DNA from: Burkholderiales bacterium
GTDB lineage: Bacteria > Pseudomonadota > Gammaproteobacteria > Burkholderiales > Nitrosomonadaceae
Reading direction: 5' to 3'
Assembly (NCBI GenBank): GCA_024235755.1
Contig: JACKLV010000015.1
Location: forward strand, 1-64,000
DNA length: 64,000 nucleotides
Below the pieces are notes generated by a model. That model had not been told where the DNA came from and searched no databases. It worked only from the letters and a program-made list of their open reading frames with translations. The position numbers were made by a program, and so were the translations under genes. Each line of letters opens with the position of its first letter. Within the stretch, counting starts at the first letter, position 1. Shown in pieces: positions 9,819-18,731 of this stretch.

Positions 9819-10090
9819 GTTTGCATGCCATCAGGCCATTTGCTGAAAGGAAATGGACGCTGTTCGCTATTGAACGATAAAAATTGGATGATTTGATAAA
9901 TATAAGTACCAAGACCGTTTGAGAACTTAAGAATCTGTTCGTTGGGTTTCTCAGTCAGTAGAATCGTAATAAACTGAAATAGCATGACGCCAATAATCAG
10001 AAATTTTGAGATGCTGTAAATTACGATAAAAAACAGCATGAATAGTCCACGCACCAGAATCTCATTTTTTTGTATGGATTTTTCAGTCAT
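9788..10090 (-). CDS. DUF4389 family small membrane protein
   Basis: 100 aa with a long hydrophobic stretch (about residues 14-46), then the LTEKPNEQILKFSNGLGTYIYQIIQFLSF block and PFPFSKWP, characteristic of DUF4389 proteins. These are one- or two-span inner-membrane proteins without a known function. The ribosome site is weak. It overlaps the 3' end of the convergent glycosyltransferase gene and lies downstream of the methyltransferase-like gene with a 35-bp gap, so it may be last in that small operon. Confidence 0.75.
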   Translation of the reverse strand: MTEKSIQKNEILVRGLFMLFFIVIYSISKFLIIGVMLFQFITILLTEKPNEQILKFSNGLGTYIYQIIQFLSFNSEQRPFPFSKWPDGMQTHIESGSSDR

Positions 10091-10125
10091 TTTTTCTATT
10101 AAACTCCATCAAACGGTACGTGTGT

Positions 10126-10587
10126 TTATAACCAGCGTCGTACAGTACGTTTGTATAACTCAAATTCAGTCCCAAAGATTCGGCTCAGTGATTCTTCCTC
10201 TGGTTCGATTTGAAATCGATTCATATAGTAAATAAAGCCTACAACTAAAATGAGTCCGGGGGCATTATTTAAGTATAAGCCCCAACCCGTCAGCATAATA
10301 ACAAATCCCAGGTAAATAGGATTGCGACTATATTGATACAATCCGGTTTTAATTAAAGTTGTAGTCAGTTCCGGCTTCATTGGATTCAAAGTTGTTTTTT
10401 GGCACATAAAAATAACAGCGCAGGATGTAATAATAATTACACCAATTGCTATCAGAATTAACGGGAGTACAAAATGCGGTTCTGTCTTTAATAACAAAAC
10501 CGGAACTGAAACAGAGAGAACCCACATTGCAGCCGCAAATACAATCCATATTAATGCGGGAGGGATCAGAAGTTTTTGACGGCGCAT
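10126..10587 (-). CDS. Isoprenylcysteine carboxyl methyltransferase-like membrane protein
   Basis: 153 aa with about four membrane spans. The C-terminal half has the ICMT/PEMT-type signature GLYQYSRNPIYLG (about 86-98) and a second block EPEEESL..IFG.EFELYK..VRRWL. These form the S-adenosylmethionine and substrate site in this family. Bacterial members methylate unknown, probably lipid-like, substrates. ATG 10587 is preferred over the TTG directly in front of it. It sits between the NlpC/P60 lipoprotein gene and the DUF4389 gene. Confidence 0.85.
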   Translation of the reverse strand: MRRQKLLIPPALIWIVFAAAMWVLSVSVPVLLLKTEPHFVLPLILIAIGVIIITSCAVIFMCQKTTLNPMKPELTTTLIKTGLYQYSRNPIYLGFVIMLTGWGLYLNNAPGLILVVGFIYYMNRFQIEPEEESLSRIFGTEFELYKRTVRRWL

Positions 10588-10616
10588 CAATCTCTAAACG
10601 TTTAGCTACCGAACGC

Positions 10617-11147
10617 TTATACCCGGACAGACTTCCAGTATTTGGCATTCCAATATACATTATCCAAACGCGAAATCGTTACGCCTTTTTTTTGGGAAAC
10701 ATGAAGAAATTTATTTTTTTCTAAATAAATGCCGACATGTTTTGACGTTGGTCCGGTACGAAAGAACACTAAATCGCCTGCATTTAATTCGTGTTTTTGA
10801 ATTTCTTTGCCAAGCCTTGACTGCTGGCGTGTCGTCCTTGGTAAACGTAAGCCCATTTTGGATTTATAAGTCAGGTAAACGAAACCCGAGCAATCAATCC
10901 CATTTTTATTTAATCCCCCCAATCGATAGCGCACACCTTCCCATTCCTGGTGTTGATGATATAGCTTGTGAATAATCGATTTGTGCGGAGATTGTTTGGC
11001 GAGTGTTGTGGATTTGAATTGATAACTTCCAGCTCGCTTTTCTAGGGGTGTACTACATCCGGTAATCAGCCATATGAAAAAAAAGCTTGCGCCCAAAAAG
11101 CATAATTTCTTTACGTACCGTTTAGCATTCTCTTTGTGATAGTGCAT
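10617..11147 (-). CDS. NlpC/P60 family lipoprotein (cell-wall endopeptidase)
   Basis: 176 aa. A lipoprotein signal peptide ends in the lipobox LITG-Cys31. The NlpC/P60 cysteine-peptidase domain follows, with catalytic Cys86 (GIDCSGFV), His137 (SKHVGIYL) and third polar residue His149 (FLHVSQKKGV). This matches Spr/MepS-like enzymes that cleave peptide cross-links in peptidoglycan from the outer membrane. Length and domain order are normal. No clear ribosome site precedes ATG 11147; a candidate promoter lies at 11181-11208. Confidence 0.92.
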   Translation of the reverse strand: MHYHKENAKRYVKKLCFLGASFFFIWLITGCSTPLEKRAGSYQFKSTTLAKQSPHKSIIHKLYHQHQEWEGVRYRLGGLNKNGIDCSGFVYLTYKSKMGLRLPRTTRQQSRLGKEIQKHELNAGDLVFFRTGPTSKHVGIYLEKNKFLHVSQKKGVTISRLDNVYWNAKYWKSVRV

Positions 11148-11180
11148 AGTTTATGTTTTCTGTAAAACTAAACGCTTATC

Positions 11181-11208
11181 ATCTTATCAAAATAATCTGA
11201 AAAATCAA
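11181..11208 (-). promoter_or_regulatory. Candidate sigma-70 promoter for the NlpC/P60 gene
   Basis: On the minus strand a TTGATT -35 box (11203-11208) and a TAAGAT -10 box (11181-11186) are 16 bp apart, about 34 bp before the start codon. Just upstream is a small palindrome ACCGTAACGGT (11208-11218). Match is moderate. Confidence 0.4.
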
Positions 11209-11360
11209 CCGTAACGGTAATAAATCAAGGATTATGTTTGTTATTCAACACTGCCTGTTATGTACGGATTGTGAAAATATATGATCCTACAAAGTGAAAA
11301 TGATCTGCTTGTAATCGTTCACGCGTACTTTCGACGATAGCAGCCCCCCATTGTTACTAC

Positions 11361-13067
11361 TTATCCAATAGCGTTTTTCTTGCGTTCTGGAATTCGGTGA
11401 ATATTGGTTGGGCGTTGACCGCTTCTTCTGTCCGTATTGCTTCGACTTTGAATTGTTGCAGTTAAATTGGTGGTATTCCTCCGGTCGATTTTTTTCACAT
11501 GTACTGGGATATCACCTAAATTCAGTACGGAGAATGCCTGTTGGAGGCTATTTGTTTGTTTCTGAAGTGTTTCAGTCGATTCAGAAATATCCTGTACCAG
11601 AGAAGTATTTTGTTGAGTCACTGTATCCAGTCTAATCATGGCTTCATTAATCTGCTCGATACCGGAGTTTTGCTCATATGATGCATTGGTAATGTCGGCC
11701 ATAATGCCGGTTACCTTTTGTACTGCGTTAACGACCTCGGCCATTGTCTGTCCGGCTTTGTCAGCCAATTCGGTGCCGTTCTCTATTTGGTTGACTGAAT
11801 TACTGATTAACACGGTGATTTCTTTTGCAGCAGTAGCCGAACGCTGGGCAAGCATACGTACTTCGGAAGCTACAACGGCAAAACCACGACCGTGCTCTCC
11901 TGCGCGCGCAGCCTCTACTCCTGCATTTAATGCAAGAATATTGGTTTGAAATGCAATTTCATCGATGACGCTGATAATGTTGACGACCTTTTTAGAACTT
12001 TCATGAATTGAATTCATGGTATCGACAACATCATTAACGATTTCTCCACCTCTCGAAGCTACTGTACTTGCATGTATCCCTAATTTGTTGACTTCCCTAA
12101 CATTCTCAGTATTCTGCGCCACGGTTGATGTTAGTTCTTCCATTGATGCGGCCGTTTTTTCGAGATTTGCTGATTGTTCAGTCGTACGCTGGTTTAATTC
12201 AGCATTTCCTTTTACCAGTTCTTCCGCAGTGTGAGAGACAATGTTAGTGCTGGCGTTGATATTCAGCATAATGCGGCGCAAGTTCCTGTTCATGGTTTGC
12301 AGCAATTCCAATAAACGACCCAATTCTCCATTTGAGTGCGGATGTTCTGTGTGGGAAAAATCTCCAGAGGCCGCCCGTGAGATTGTATCTGCAATATTTT
12401 TTAGCGGGCGCGTAATGGAAGAAGCAGTATTAAAACCCAATCCCAGTGAAATTAACAGACTCAACACAATACCTGTCATATAGACTGCTGGGTATTGTGT
12501 TGCCAGTCCACTAACAGCACCAATACCGGCCATAACTAGCGCAATACATGGAATCGCAAATGATAAACTCAATCTGGTTTTTATCGATGGGTTCATGATA
12601 GCTGTCAATTTCTCAGAAAAACCTTTTTTAACAGCTTTTCCTTCTCTGAGAACGATTTTCCCGGCTTTAATGTCGTGATACAGCGTTTCTGCAAATTTAA
12701 TTTGCTCGCTGGAAGGTTTGTTGCGAATAGAAATATATCCGGTAATTTGATCGCCTTCTCGCAATGGCGTCACATTGGCCTCAACCCAGTAAAAATCCCC
12801 ATTTTTGCATCTGTTTTTGACAATCGATGTCCATGATTTTCCAGATTTGATTGTTTCCCATAAGTCCTCGAATGCTTCCTCGGGCACATCCGGGTGGCGA
12901 ACAATGTTATGCGCTTTGCCGAGTAATTCGTCACGTGAAAAGCCACTAACATAAACAAATGCATCGTTGACAAAAGTAATTCTGCCTTTTGTATCGGTCT
13001 TTGATATTAATCCATCCGATTCTCGAAATTGACGCTCATTCGTAGTAACTGGCATGTTGACGCGCAT
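11361..13067 (-). CDS. aer: Aerotaxis-type receptor (PAS-TM-HAMP-MCP)
   Basis: 568 aa from ATG 13067, which has GGAGGAAA upstream; the longer TTG-initiated reading (13100) would include this ribosome site. The N-terminal PAS domain matches Aer closely. Residues that matter for FAD binding in E. coli Aer fall at the same numbers: Asn34, Arg57, His58, Asp60, Trp79. A membrane anchor follows (about 165-215), then HAMP and the signalling hairpin, which reads LNAGVEAARAGEHGRGFAVVASEV with Gly and His where most MCPs have Ala and Gln. No C-terminal CheR-binding pentapeptide is present, as in Aer. Probably senses redox or oxygen through FAD and signals to CheA. Last gene of the chemotaxis cluster. 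Confidence 0.93.
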   Translation of the reverse strand: MRVNMPVTTNERQFRESDGLISKTDTKGRITFVNDAFVYVSGFSRDELLGKAHNIVRHPDVPEEAFEDLWETIKSGKSWTSIVKNRCKNGDFYWVEANVTPLREGDQITGYISIRNKPSSEQIKFAETLYHDIKAGKIVLREGKAVKKGFSEKLTAIMNPSIKTRLSLSFAIPCIALVMAGIGAVSGLATQYPAVYMTGIVLSLLISLGLGFNTASSITRPLKNIADTISRAASGDFSHTEHPHSNGELGRLLELLQTMNRNLRRIMLNINASTNIVSHTAEELVKGNAELNQRTTEQSANLEKTAASMEELTSTVAQNTENVREVNKLGIHASTVASRGGEIVNDVVDTMNSIHESSKKVVNIISVIDEIAFQTNILALNAGVEAARAGEHGRGFAVVASEVRMLAQRSATAAKEITVLISNSVNQIENGTELADKAGQTMAEVVNAVQKVTGIMADITNASYEQNSGIEQINEAMIRLDTVTQQNTSLVQDISESTETLQKQTNSLQQAFSVLNLGDIPVHVKKIDRRNTTNLTATIQSRSNTDRRSGQRPTNIHRIPERKKNAIG

Positions 13068-13181
13068 AATTTGTTTCCTCCGTATACTGCCCTGATTCAA
13101 GCAATTGATTGTTGAGACGAAAAAATGACCTGACTCACTGCTTGAATTGTTAATTTTTTAATAAAACTTAGTGATAGGACT

Positions 13182-14261
13182 TTAGACGCGAATAGCGTGT
13201 TTACCCATGCTGGCAACCTTTGATAATACATTCTTAGCCAGATCGCGTAGTGGACAAATTTCATCAACGGCGCCGACCGCGACAGCTTCCTTAGGCATGC
13301 CGTAGACTACGCAACTTGCTTCATCCTGAGCAAAATTGTAGGCGCCAGCGTCATGCATAGCTAACATTCCGGCTGCGCCGTCCTTACCCATGCCGGTCAT
13401 AATGACGCCGATTGCATTCTTGCCTGCAATTTTGGCTGCTGAGTGGAAGAGAACGTCAACCGAAGGACGATGACGGTTGACCGGTTCACTTTGACTCAAT
13501 TCGGTCATATAGTTAGCACCGCTTCTTTGCAGTAAAAGATGAGAGTGTCCGGGAGCGATAAAAGCATGGCCGGGCAAAATGCGTTCACCACCCTGGGATT
13601 CTACAACTCTGATTTTGCATAACTTGTCCAGCCGGTCAGCAAATGATTTTGTAAACAATTCAGGCATGTGTTGAGCAATCAGAATACCCGGACAATTGGA
13701 CGGCAGCTGTATGAGAAAATCTTTAAGGGCTTCCGTGCCGCCGGTCGATGCGCCTATAATGATAAGCTTTTCGGTCGAAGCAACACGGTTGGTCAGTGCC
13801 GGAAGGGTTTGCGTCGTTGCTTGAGAACTTGCGTTAGTGTTGGGTGCAATACGTTGAATACGTGCACGTCTGGCGATACGCAGTTTGTGTGCAATTTGAT
13901 CGGCATATTCCTGCAGACCTGAAGCAATTTCTATTTTGGGTTTTGCGATAAAATCAACTGCGCCAAGCTCGAGTGCGCGCAGCGTAATCTCGGACCCTCT
14001 CTCGGTTAGAGTGGAAATCATTAAGACAGGCATCGGTCTTAATCGCATTAACCGTTCCAAGAAGTCGAGACCATCCATTTTCGGCATTTCAACATCCAGC
14101 GTTAAAACATCCGGGTTCATTTCTCGAATCATTTCCCGCGCTATCAACGGATCGGGTGCGGCGCCAACCACTTCCATATCCGGTTGATCATTGATAATTT
14201 CGGTGAGCATTTTTCGCACCAGCGCAGAGTCATCGATTATTAGCACTCTAATTTTGTTCAT
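13182..14261 (-). CDS. cheB: CheB, protein-glutamate methylesterase/glutaminase
   Basis: 359 aa. The N-terminal receiver has acidic pair Asp11/Asp12, phospho-acceptor Asp56 (LTLDVEM) and Lys108 region (IAKPK). The C-terminal methylesterase has catalytic Ser172 (GASTGG), His198 (AQHMP) and Asp294 (MGKDG). It removes methyl groups from chemoreceptors once phosphorylated by CheA, for adaptation. It is 32 bp downstream of cheD and has a weak ribosome site (CGGAAC). Confidence 0.97.
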   Translation of the reverse strand: MNKIRVLIIDDSALVRKMLTEIINDQPDMEVVGAAPDPLIAREMIREMNPDVLTLDVEMPKMDGLDFLERLMRLRPMPVLMISTLTERGSEITLRALELGAVDFIAKPKIEIASGLQEYADQIAHKLRIARRARIQRIAPNTNASSQATTQTLPALTNRVASTEKLIIIGASTGGTEALKDFLIQLPSNCPGILIAQHMPELFTKSFADRLDKLCKIRVVESQGGERILPGHAFIAPGHSHLLLQRSGANYMTELSQSEPVNRHRPSVDVLFHSAAKIAGKNAIGVIMTGMGKDGAAGMLAMHDAGAYNFAQDEASCVVYGMPKEAVAVGAVDEICPLRDLAKNVLSKVASMGKHAIRV

Positions 14262-14293
14262 AGTTCCGTTAAGTATGAATGATTAGATTGATC

Positions 14294-14950
14294 TTAGGAG
14301 AAAAGCTCGACCGAGCCATTAGAGCCGTTCGAATCATTTGAACGATTAATCTCATTAACTTTTTTGAAATAGCTTTTTTCGCGTTCTGCAATATTTCTTT
14401 GATGATTGTCTTTGAGTTTTTTGACCAGCACCTTACCCGTTTTCGGAAAGAAATAAACTTTTCTTGGGTAAATATCGACCAGATCTTTTGCCACCACGCG
14501 AATATTTTCCGTCGCTAAAAAACGCATCACAAAGTCTGCATTGCGTTGGCCGACATTGGAGTGCGTTAACTCCTGCAACACGTTGCCGCCGCCAAACACC
14601 TTAGCTTCCAGGTTTGAACGGCGTGCACCCAGTTTTAATAACTGGTTAATCAGTATTTCCATGGCATAAGTGCCATAACGGGCGGGTGCGCCGATTTGTG
14701 TTTGAGAATTTGGGGAGCCGCCGTCGGGCAACATAAAATGATTCATGCCGCCAATTCCGCTGCTGTGATCCCGAATGCATGCAGCAACACATGAGCCGAG
14801 GACGGTGACCAGCAATTTGTCTTTGTCGGTGACAAAATATTCGCCCGGCAACAGTTTGACCGCCTGTGCATTCAGATCTTTGTCGTAATAGAAATGCGTT
14901 GCGACTTGCTTATCAATCGACGTGATTTTTTTATCTTCGATTTCGATCAT
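14294..14950 (-). CDS. cheD: CheD, chemoreceptor glutamine deamidase
   Basis: 218 aa. The active-site block is visible as GSC54VAACIRD and GGMNH71FMLP, matching the Cys/His pair of CheD deamidases. The enzyme converts receptor glutamines to glutamates. The C-terminal extension is polar (Asn/Ser/Gly-rich) and ends in GSVELFS, resembling the end of the CheZ-like protein at 24405 (GKIELF). Its ribosome site AAGGATC overlaps the cheR stop, so cheR and cheD are coupled. Confidence 0.95.
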   Translation of the reverse strand: MIEIEDKKITSIDKQVATHFYYDKDLNAQAVKLLPGEYFVTDKDKLLVTVLGSCVAACIRDHSSGIGGMNHFMLPDGGSPNSQTQIGAPARYGTYAMEILINQLLKLGARRSNLEAKVFGGGNVLQELTHSNVGQRNADFVMRFLATENIRVVAKDLVDIYPRKVYFFPKTGKVLVKKLKDNHQRNIAEREKSYFKKVNEINRSNDSNGSNGSVELFS

Positions 14951-14959
14951 GTTTGATCC

Positions 14960-15874
14960 TTATTTTTTTGCAACTTCATACACTGTATTCGAGCGTAGTT
15001 TGAATAAATCAGCTGCATGCTGCAGGCTTTCGGAATGTCCTGCAAATAATAGTCCGCCGTCATCCAGCAACGGCACGAACTTTTTCAGCATTTTATATTG
15101 CGTCTCCTTATCGAAATAGATCATGACATTACGACAAAATATGGCTTGAAAATCGCCGCGAATCAGCCAGTTGTCATCAAGCAGGTTTAGTCTTCTGAAT
15201 GTGATCAGCTCACGCACTTCATCCCGGACTCTGACCAATCCTTCGTTTTTTCCCTTGCCTTTATAAAAAAATTCTTTAAGTACGTTTTGTGGCAGCTTTT
15301 CAACACGATCCAGGGAGTAGACACCTTCGCGTGCTTTTTGCAACACCTGTGTATCAATATCCGTAGCCAAAATATGTACAGGGGGTGTCATAGAATTAAA
15401 TGCTCTGATTGCTGTGATCGCTATCGAATAAGGTTCTTCCCCGGTGGAAGAAGCGTTGCACCAGATATGAATCTTTTGCTGATTCCTGCGTTTTTCAAGA
15501 TAATCCTTTAAATCCGGTGAATCATTAACATTCACTGGTTGCGGTTTTTTGCATGTCTTGAGGTGCTGCTCCAATATTGGAAAATGATGGTTTTCACGAA
15601 AAAAAGCAGTCAAGTTGGTGGTCAGTGCATTGACAAATTCCTGTTGTTCCGCCGAACCTGCATTTTCCAACAAATTCAAATATTCCTTAAAGCTCTTAAG
15701 GCTGTGCACCCGCAAGCGTCGTGCCAGCCGGCTGTAGACCATATTCATTTTGGAGTCAGACAGAGATATACCGGTGCTGGCATAAATCATTTTTTTGACT
15801 TTTTCGAAGTCGGCCTGCGTATATGTATACTCCCGGGAAATATTTTCCGATTGTTTGGTTTGGGCTGCTAGCAT
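14960..15874 (-). CDS. cheR: CheR, chemoreceptor methyltransferase
   Basis: 304 aa. The N-terminal helical domain (about 15-85) ends with the LTTNLTAFFRE motif. The C-terminal SAM-binding domain carries ASSTGEEPYS (141-150), ATDID near 190, and FCRNVMIYFD near 255. It methylates receptor glutamates using S-adenosylmethionine. Two MCPs in the cluster end in a W-x-x-F pentapeptide of the kind that tethers CheR. AGGTGA precedes ATG 15874. Confidence 0.96.
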   Translation of the reverse strand: MLAAQTKQSENISREYTYTQADFEKVKKMIYASTGISLSDSKMNMVYSRLARRLRVHSLKSFKEYLNLLENAGSAEQQEFVNALTTNLTAFFRENHHFPILEQHLKTCKKPQPVNVNDSPDLKDYLEKRRNQQKIHIWCNASSTGEEPYSIAITAIRAFNSMTPPVHILATDIDTQVLQKAREGVYSLDRVEKLPQNVLKEFFYKGKGKNEGLVRVRDEVRELITFRRLNLLDDNWLIRGDFQAIFCRNVMIYFDKETQYKMLKKFVPLLDDGGLLFAGHSESLQHAADLFKLRSNTVYEVAKK

Positions 15875-15944
15875 TCTGGTTCACCTATTTAAAAGAAAAT
15901 AATCATATTTCCCGGCAAGCTGGCTTGACGTAGAAGGATCGAGG

Positions 15945-18044
15945 TTAAAATTCTTCCCAACTTGTGTCGCCACCGCTTGCTGCTTTACGTGGTTGGGCTG
16001 AAGTTGAGTTGTTCAGGTCATTTGCTTGCGGCTTCGATCTTTGTTGAACGGGCAATTCGGTTACATTTGCGTTGGGTTGTTTACGTTTGCTTCTTTGTGC
16101 TGAAGGTGCGCGCGCGCTGCCGGACAATTTGAAGACCATTACGGCTTTGATCAAGTCCTCTGACTGCTCTTGCATGAGTTCTGCAGATGCAGCCGCTTCT
16201 TCAACTAATGCTGCGTTTTGCTGCGTTACGGTATCCATTGAGGAGATCGCCTGATTAGCTTGCTCAATGCCTTGACTTTGTTCCAGCGATGCAGCCGTTA
16301 TCTCGCCCATAATGTCTGTGACACGCTTGACGGCGTTGACGATCTCTTCCATCGTTGTGCCGGCTTCATCCACTAGCTGAGTACCATCTTCGACCTTGCT
16401 CACCGAGTTCTTGATGAGTTCCTTAATTTCTTTAGCGGCTGATGCCGAGCGTTGTGCCAGCGTGCGTACTTCCGTGGCGACAACCGCGAAACCCCGGCCC
16501 TGTTCACCCGCACGCGCTGCCTCGACAGCGGCATTTAGCGCCAAGATATTGGTTTGGAAGGCGATGCTGTCGATGACGCTGATAATGTCGACAATTTTTT
16601 TCGAGCTTTCATTGATTTCGTTCATTGTCTGAACAACCTGTCCTACGACTTTACCCCCTTTGACAGCAACATCGGAAGCCCCGACGGCGAGCTGATTCGC
16701 CTGTTTGGCGTTATCCGCATTTTGTCGTACTGTTGACGTCAATTCTTCCATCGCTGAAGCAGTTTGCTCCAAACTGGCTGATTGTTGTTCGGTACGTTGG
16801 CTCAAATCCAGGTTGCCTGAAGCAATCTCCTCAGAGGCCTCGGTAATTAAATCCGTGCCTGAGCGTACTTTGCCGACGAGATCGATCAGGTTATCGTTCA
16901 TTTGCTTCAGTGCTTGCAGCAGTCTGCCAGTCTCATTGTTGGATTTTGCCTCGATCCGGGTGGTCAGGTCGCCTGAAGCGACAGCATTGGCGATAGTAAT
17001 CGCTTCGTTCATAGGTCTAGTGATGCTGCGCACGATCAATATGGACAGAAAAATACCAAAACCTAGCGCCAGTACCATTAATCCGAACAGCAAATACACC
17101 GATTGCTGCATATCCGAAACGCGTAGCTGCAGTGCAGCTACCAGGCTTTGTATGGCAATGGTATTGAACGCATAAATGTTGTTTATGGCACTGGTGTATT
17201 CATCAAAGTATTTGTCGGCTGCGAAGGTCAGGTTCTCTGCATTCAACAGCTGATTGTTGGTAATGACCAGCACATTGTCAATTTGCCGTTTTACTTCGGT
17301 GGCTCTGGATTCAACTGCCGCTTTTATATTTGCATCTGCACTGATTGCCTTTTCCAGATTACGGGTCAACTCCATATAAAATTCGTTAATATTACTGTAT
17401 TGACCCATGAGAATTGCACGTTCGACTGTCTCAAGCTTTCCTGTAGACAGAACACCTGTGCCTGCTGCACGCATTCTTCCCATGCTTTCAGTCAATTTCG
17501 GTATGTTGACCATCGTGGCGTTAATCAGAAAGTAGGTGCCTGCGACGGGGTCGAGGGAAAGGCCAAAGTCGTCCTGAATATTTTCTGCAACCAACAACAT
17601 GTTTCGGATTAAATTGGTATGTTGTTCTGCACTTTCAGTACCGCTCACTTGGCGCCGTACAACCGCATTGGCGATTTCACCCATACTTTGTTTAACTGCC
17701 GACCATTTGGATACAATGTGGTCAGAAACGTTTGATTCTTTGAGCGCTGCATCGACACTGCCTGACGCAGTATTCAATTGGGATTGCAATTCCGGTAAAC
17801 GTGCTGCAAGTGATTCATTGCCGCTTAGAATACCGCCAGACATGCCACGATGTTGTTGTGTTAATTGGACCACTTGGTGAATTGCCACAATGGGTGCAAC
17901 ACCAGCAGCTTCACGTTCGGCAACTTCGACTTCATTGGCAATTGTCATGATATAAAACGATGCAGGGAAGGCGGCCATGACTAAAAAAATGGCACCGAGA
18001 ACGGTGAATTTTTGTGGCAAGCGCATGTGTTCTAAAAACGACAT
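15945..18044 (-). CDS. Methyl-accepting chemotaxis protein with periplasmic sensor and CheR-binding tail
   Basis: 699 aa. Membrane spans at about 12-36 and 317-338 enclose a 280-residue periplasmic domain. HAMP follows at about 339-391, then a long signalling coiled coil whose tip reads IAFQTNILALNAAVEAARAGEQ. Early in the periplasmic domain is QQHRGMSGGILSGN, reminiscent of nitrate/nitrite-sensing (NIT-type) or related helical sensor domains; this ligand hint is weak. The C-terminus SWEEF resembles the NWETF CheR/CheB tether of enteric receptors. GAGGAG precedes the start. It lies between cheW and cheR. Confidence 0.95.
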   Translation of the reverse strand: MSFLEHMRLPQKFTVLGAIFLVMAAFPASFYIMTIANEVEVAEREAAGVAPIVAIHQVVQLTQQHRGMSGGILSGNESLAARLPELQSQLNTASGSVDAALKESNVSDHIVSKWSAVKQSMGEIANAVVRRQVSGTESAEQHTNLIRNMLLVAENIQDDFGLSLDPVAGTYFLINATMVNIPKLTESMGRMRAAGTGVLSTGKLETVERAILMGQYSNINEFYMELTRNLEKAISADANIKAAVESRATEVKRQIDNVLVITNNQLLNAENLTFAADKYFDEYTSAINNIYAFNTIAIQSLVAALQLRVSDMQQSVYLLFGLMVLALGFGIFLSILIVRSITRPMNEAITIANAVASGDLTTRIEAKSNNETGRLLQALKQMNDNLIDLVGKVRSGTDLITEASEEIASGNLDLSQRTEQQSASLEQTASAMEELTSTVRQNADNAKQANQLAVGASDVAVKGGKVVGQVVQTMNEINESSKKIVDIISVIDSIAFQTNILALNAAVEAARAGEQGRGFAVVATEVRTLAQRSASAAKEIKELIKNSVSKVEDGTQLVDEAGTTMEEIVNAVKRVTDIMGEITAASLEQSQGIEQANQAISSMDTVTQQNAALVEEAAASAELMQEQSEDLIKAVMVFKLSGSARAPSAQRSKRKQPNANVTELPVQQRSKPQANDLNNSTSAQPRKAASGGDTSWEEF

Positions 18045-18122
18045 TTTTTTCTCCTCGACTACTTGAGTATTTGTTTACAACAATTTTTTACAGGTATTGG
18101 CAGGTGCAGCGATTAATATGAA

Positions 18123-18152
18123 CAGAAATGATCGCTTAACCGATCATTTCTG
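18123..18152. repeat. Perfect 12-bp inverted repeat after cheW
   Basis: Arms CAGAAATGATCG (18123-18134) and CGATCATTTCTG (18141-18152) with a 6-base loop, starting one base past the cheW stop codon. The minus strand has no U-run after it, so it is more likely an mRNA-processing or stability hairpin than a full terminator. Confidence 0.8.
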
Positions 18153-18153
18153 C

Positions 18154-18663
18154 TTAGTTAAGCGTCGTATCCAGCAATCCCATTTCCCGACTTCCCATCA
18201 GTTTTTCTATATCCAGTAATATCAGCATGCGGTCATCGACAGTACCTAACCCTCTGATATATTCAGTATCGATGGCTGTTCCGAATTCGGGTGCGGCACG
18301 CATTTGATCCGAATCGAGGTTAATCACATCGGATACACCGTCAACAACGATGCCCATAATGCGCCCGGAAACATTCAAAATGATGACTACTGTAAACTGA
18401 TCGTATTCAGCAGTGCCCAGTCTAAATTTAATGCGCATGTCGATAATAGGAACAATGATGCCGCGTAAATTGACGACACCCTTTATAAAATCAGGTGAAT
18501 TGGCGATTTGTGTAATGGCGTCATATCCACGGATTTCCTGAACTTTCAATATGTCAATGCCATACTCTTCTTCACCCAATCGAAATGTCAGGAACTCATT
18601 TAACGTCTGGTTTGCAGATGTTCCCAGTGAATCGGTTGACGTTACGGTTTGTTGTTGCGACAT
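18154..18663 (-). CDS. cheW: CheW, chemotaxis coupling protein
   Basis: 169 aa, single CheW domain. Landmarks are FRLGEEEYGIDILKVQEIRG (about 28-47), FIKGVVNLRGIIVPIID and IDTEYIRGLGTVDDRMLILLDIEKL. It bridges receptors and CheA in the signalling array. Strong AAGGAGGA ribosome site. Located directly after cheA with a 68-bp gap and followed by a perfect hairpin. Confidence 0.97.
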   Translation of the reverse strand: MSQQQTVTSTDSLGTSANQTLNEFLTFRLGEEEYGIDILKVQEIRGYDAITQIANSPDFIKGVVNLRGIIVPIIDMRIKFRLGTAEYDQFTVVIILNVSGRIMGIVVDGVSDVINLDSDQMRAAPEFGTAIDTEYIRGLGTVDDRMLILLDIEKLMGSREMGLLDTTLN

Positions 18664-18731
18664 GCCACATCCTCCTTGTTTTGAATTTCAAACAGCAAAT
18701 TTATGTAAATAATTTATTGATCTATAAGAGA

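Noticed and set aside
17148..17612. Plus-strand open frames opposite the MCP and cheA genes
   Set aside because: All lie antisense to well-supported genes and show only low-complexity translations.
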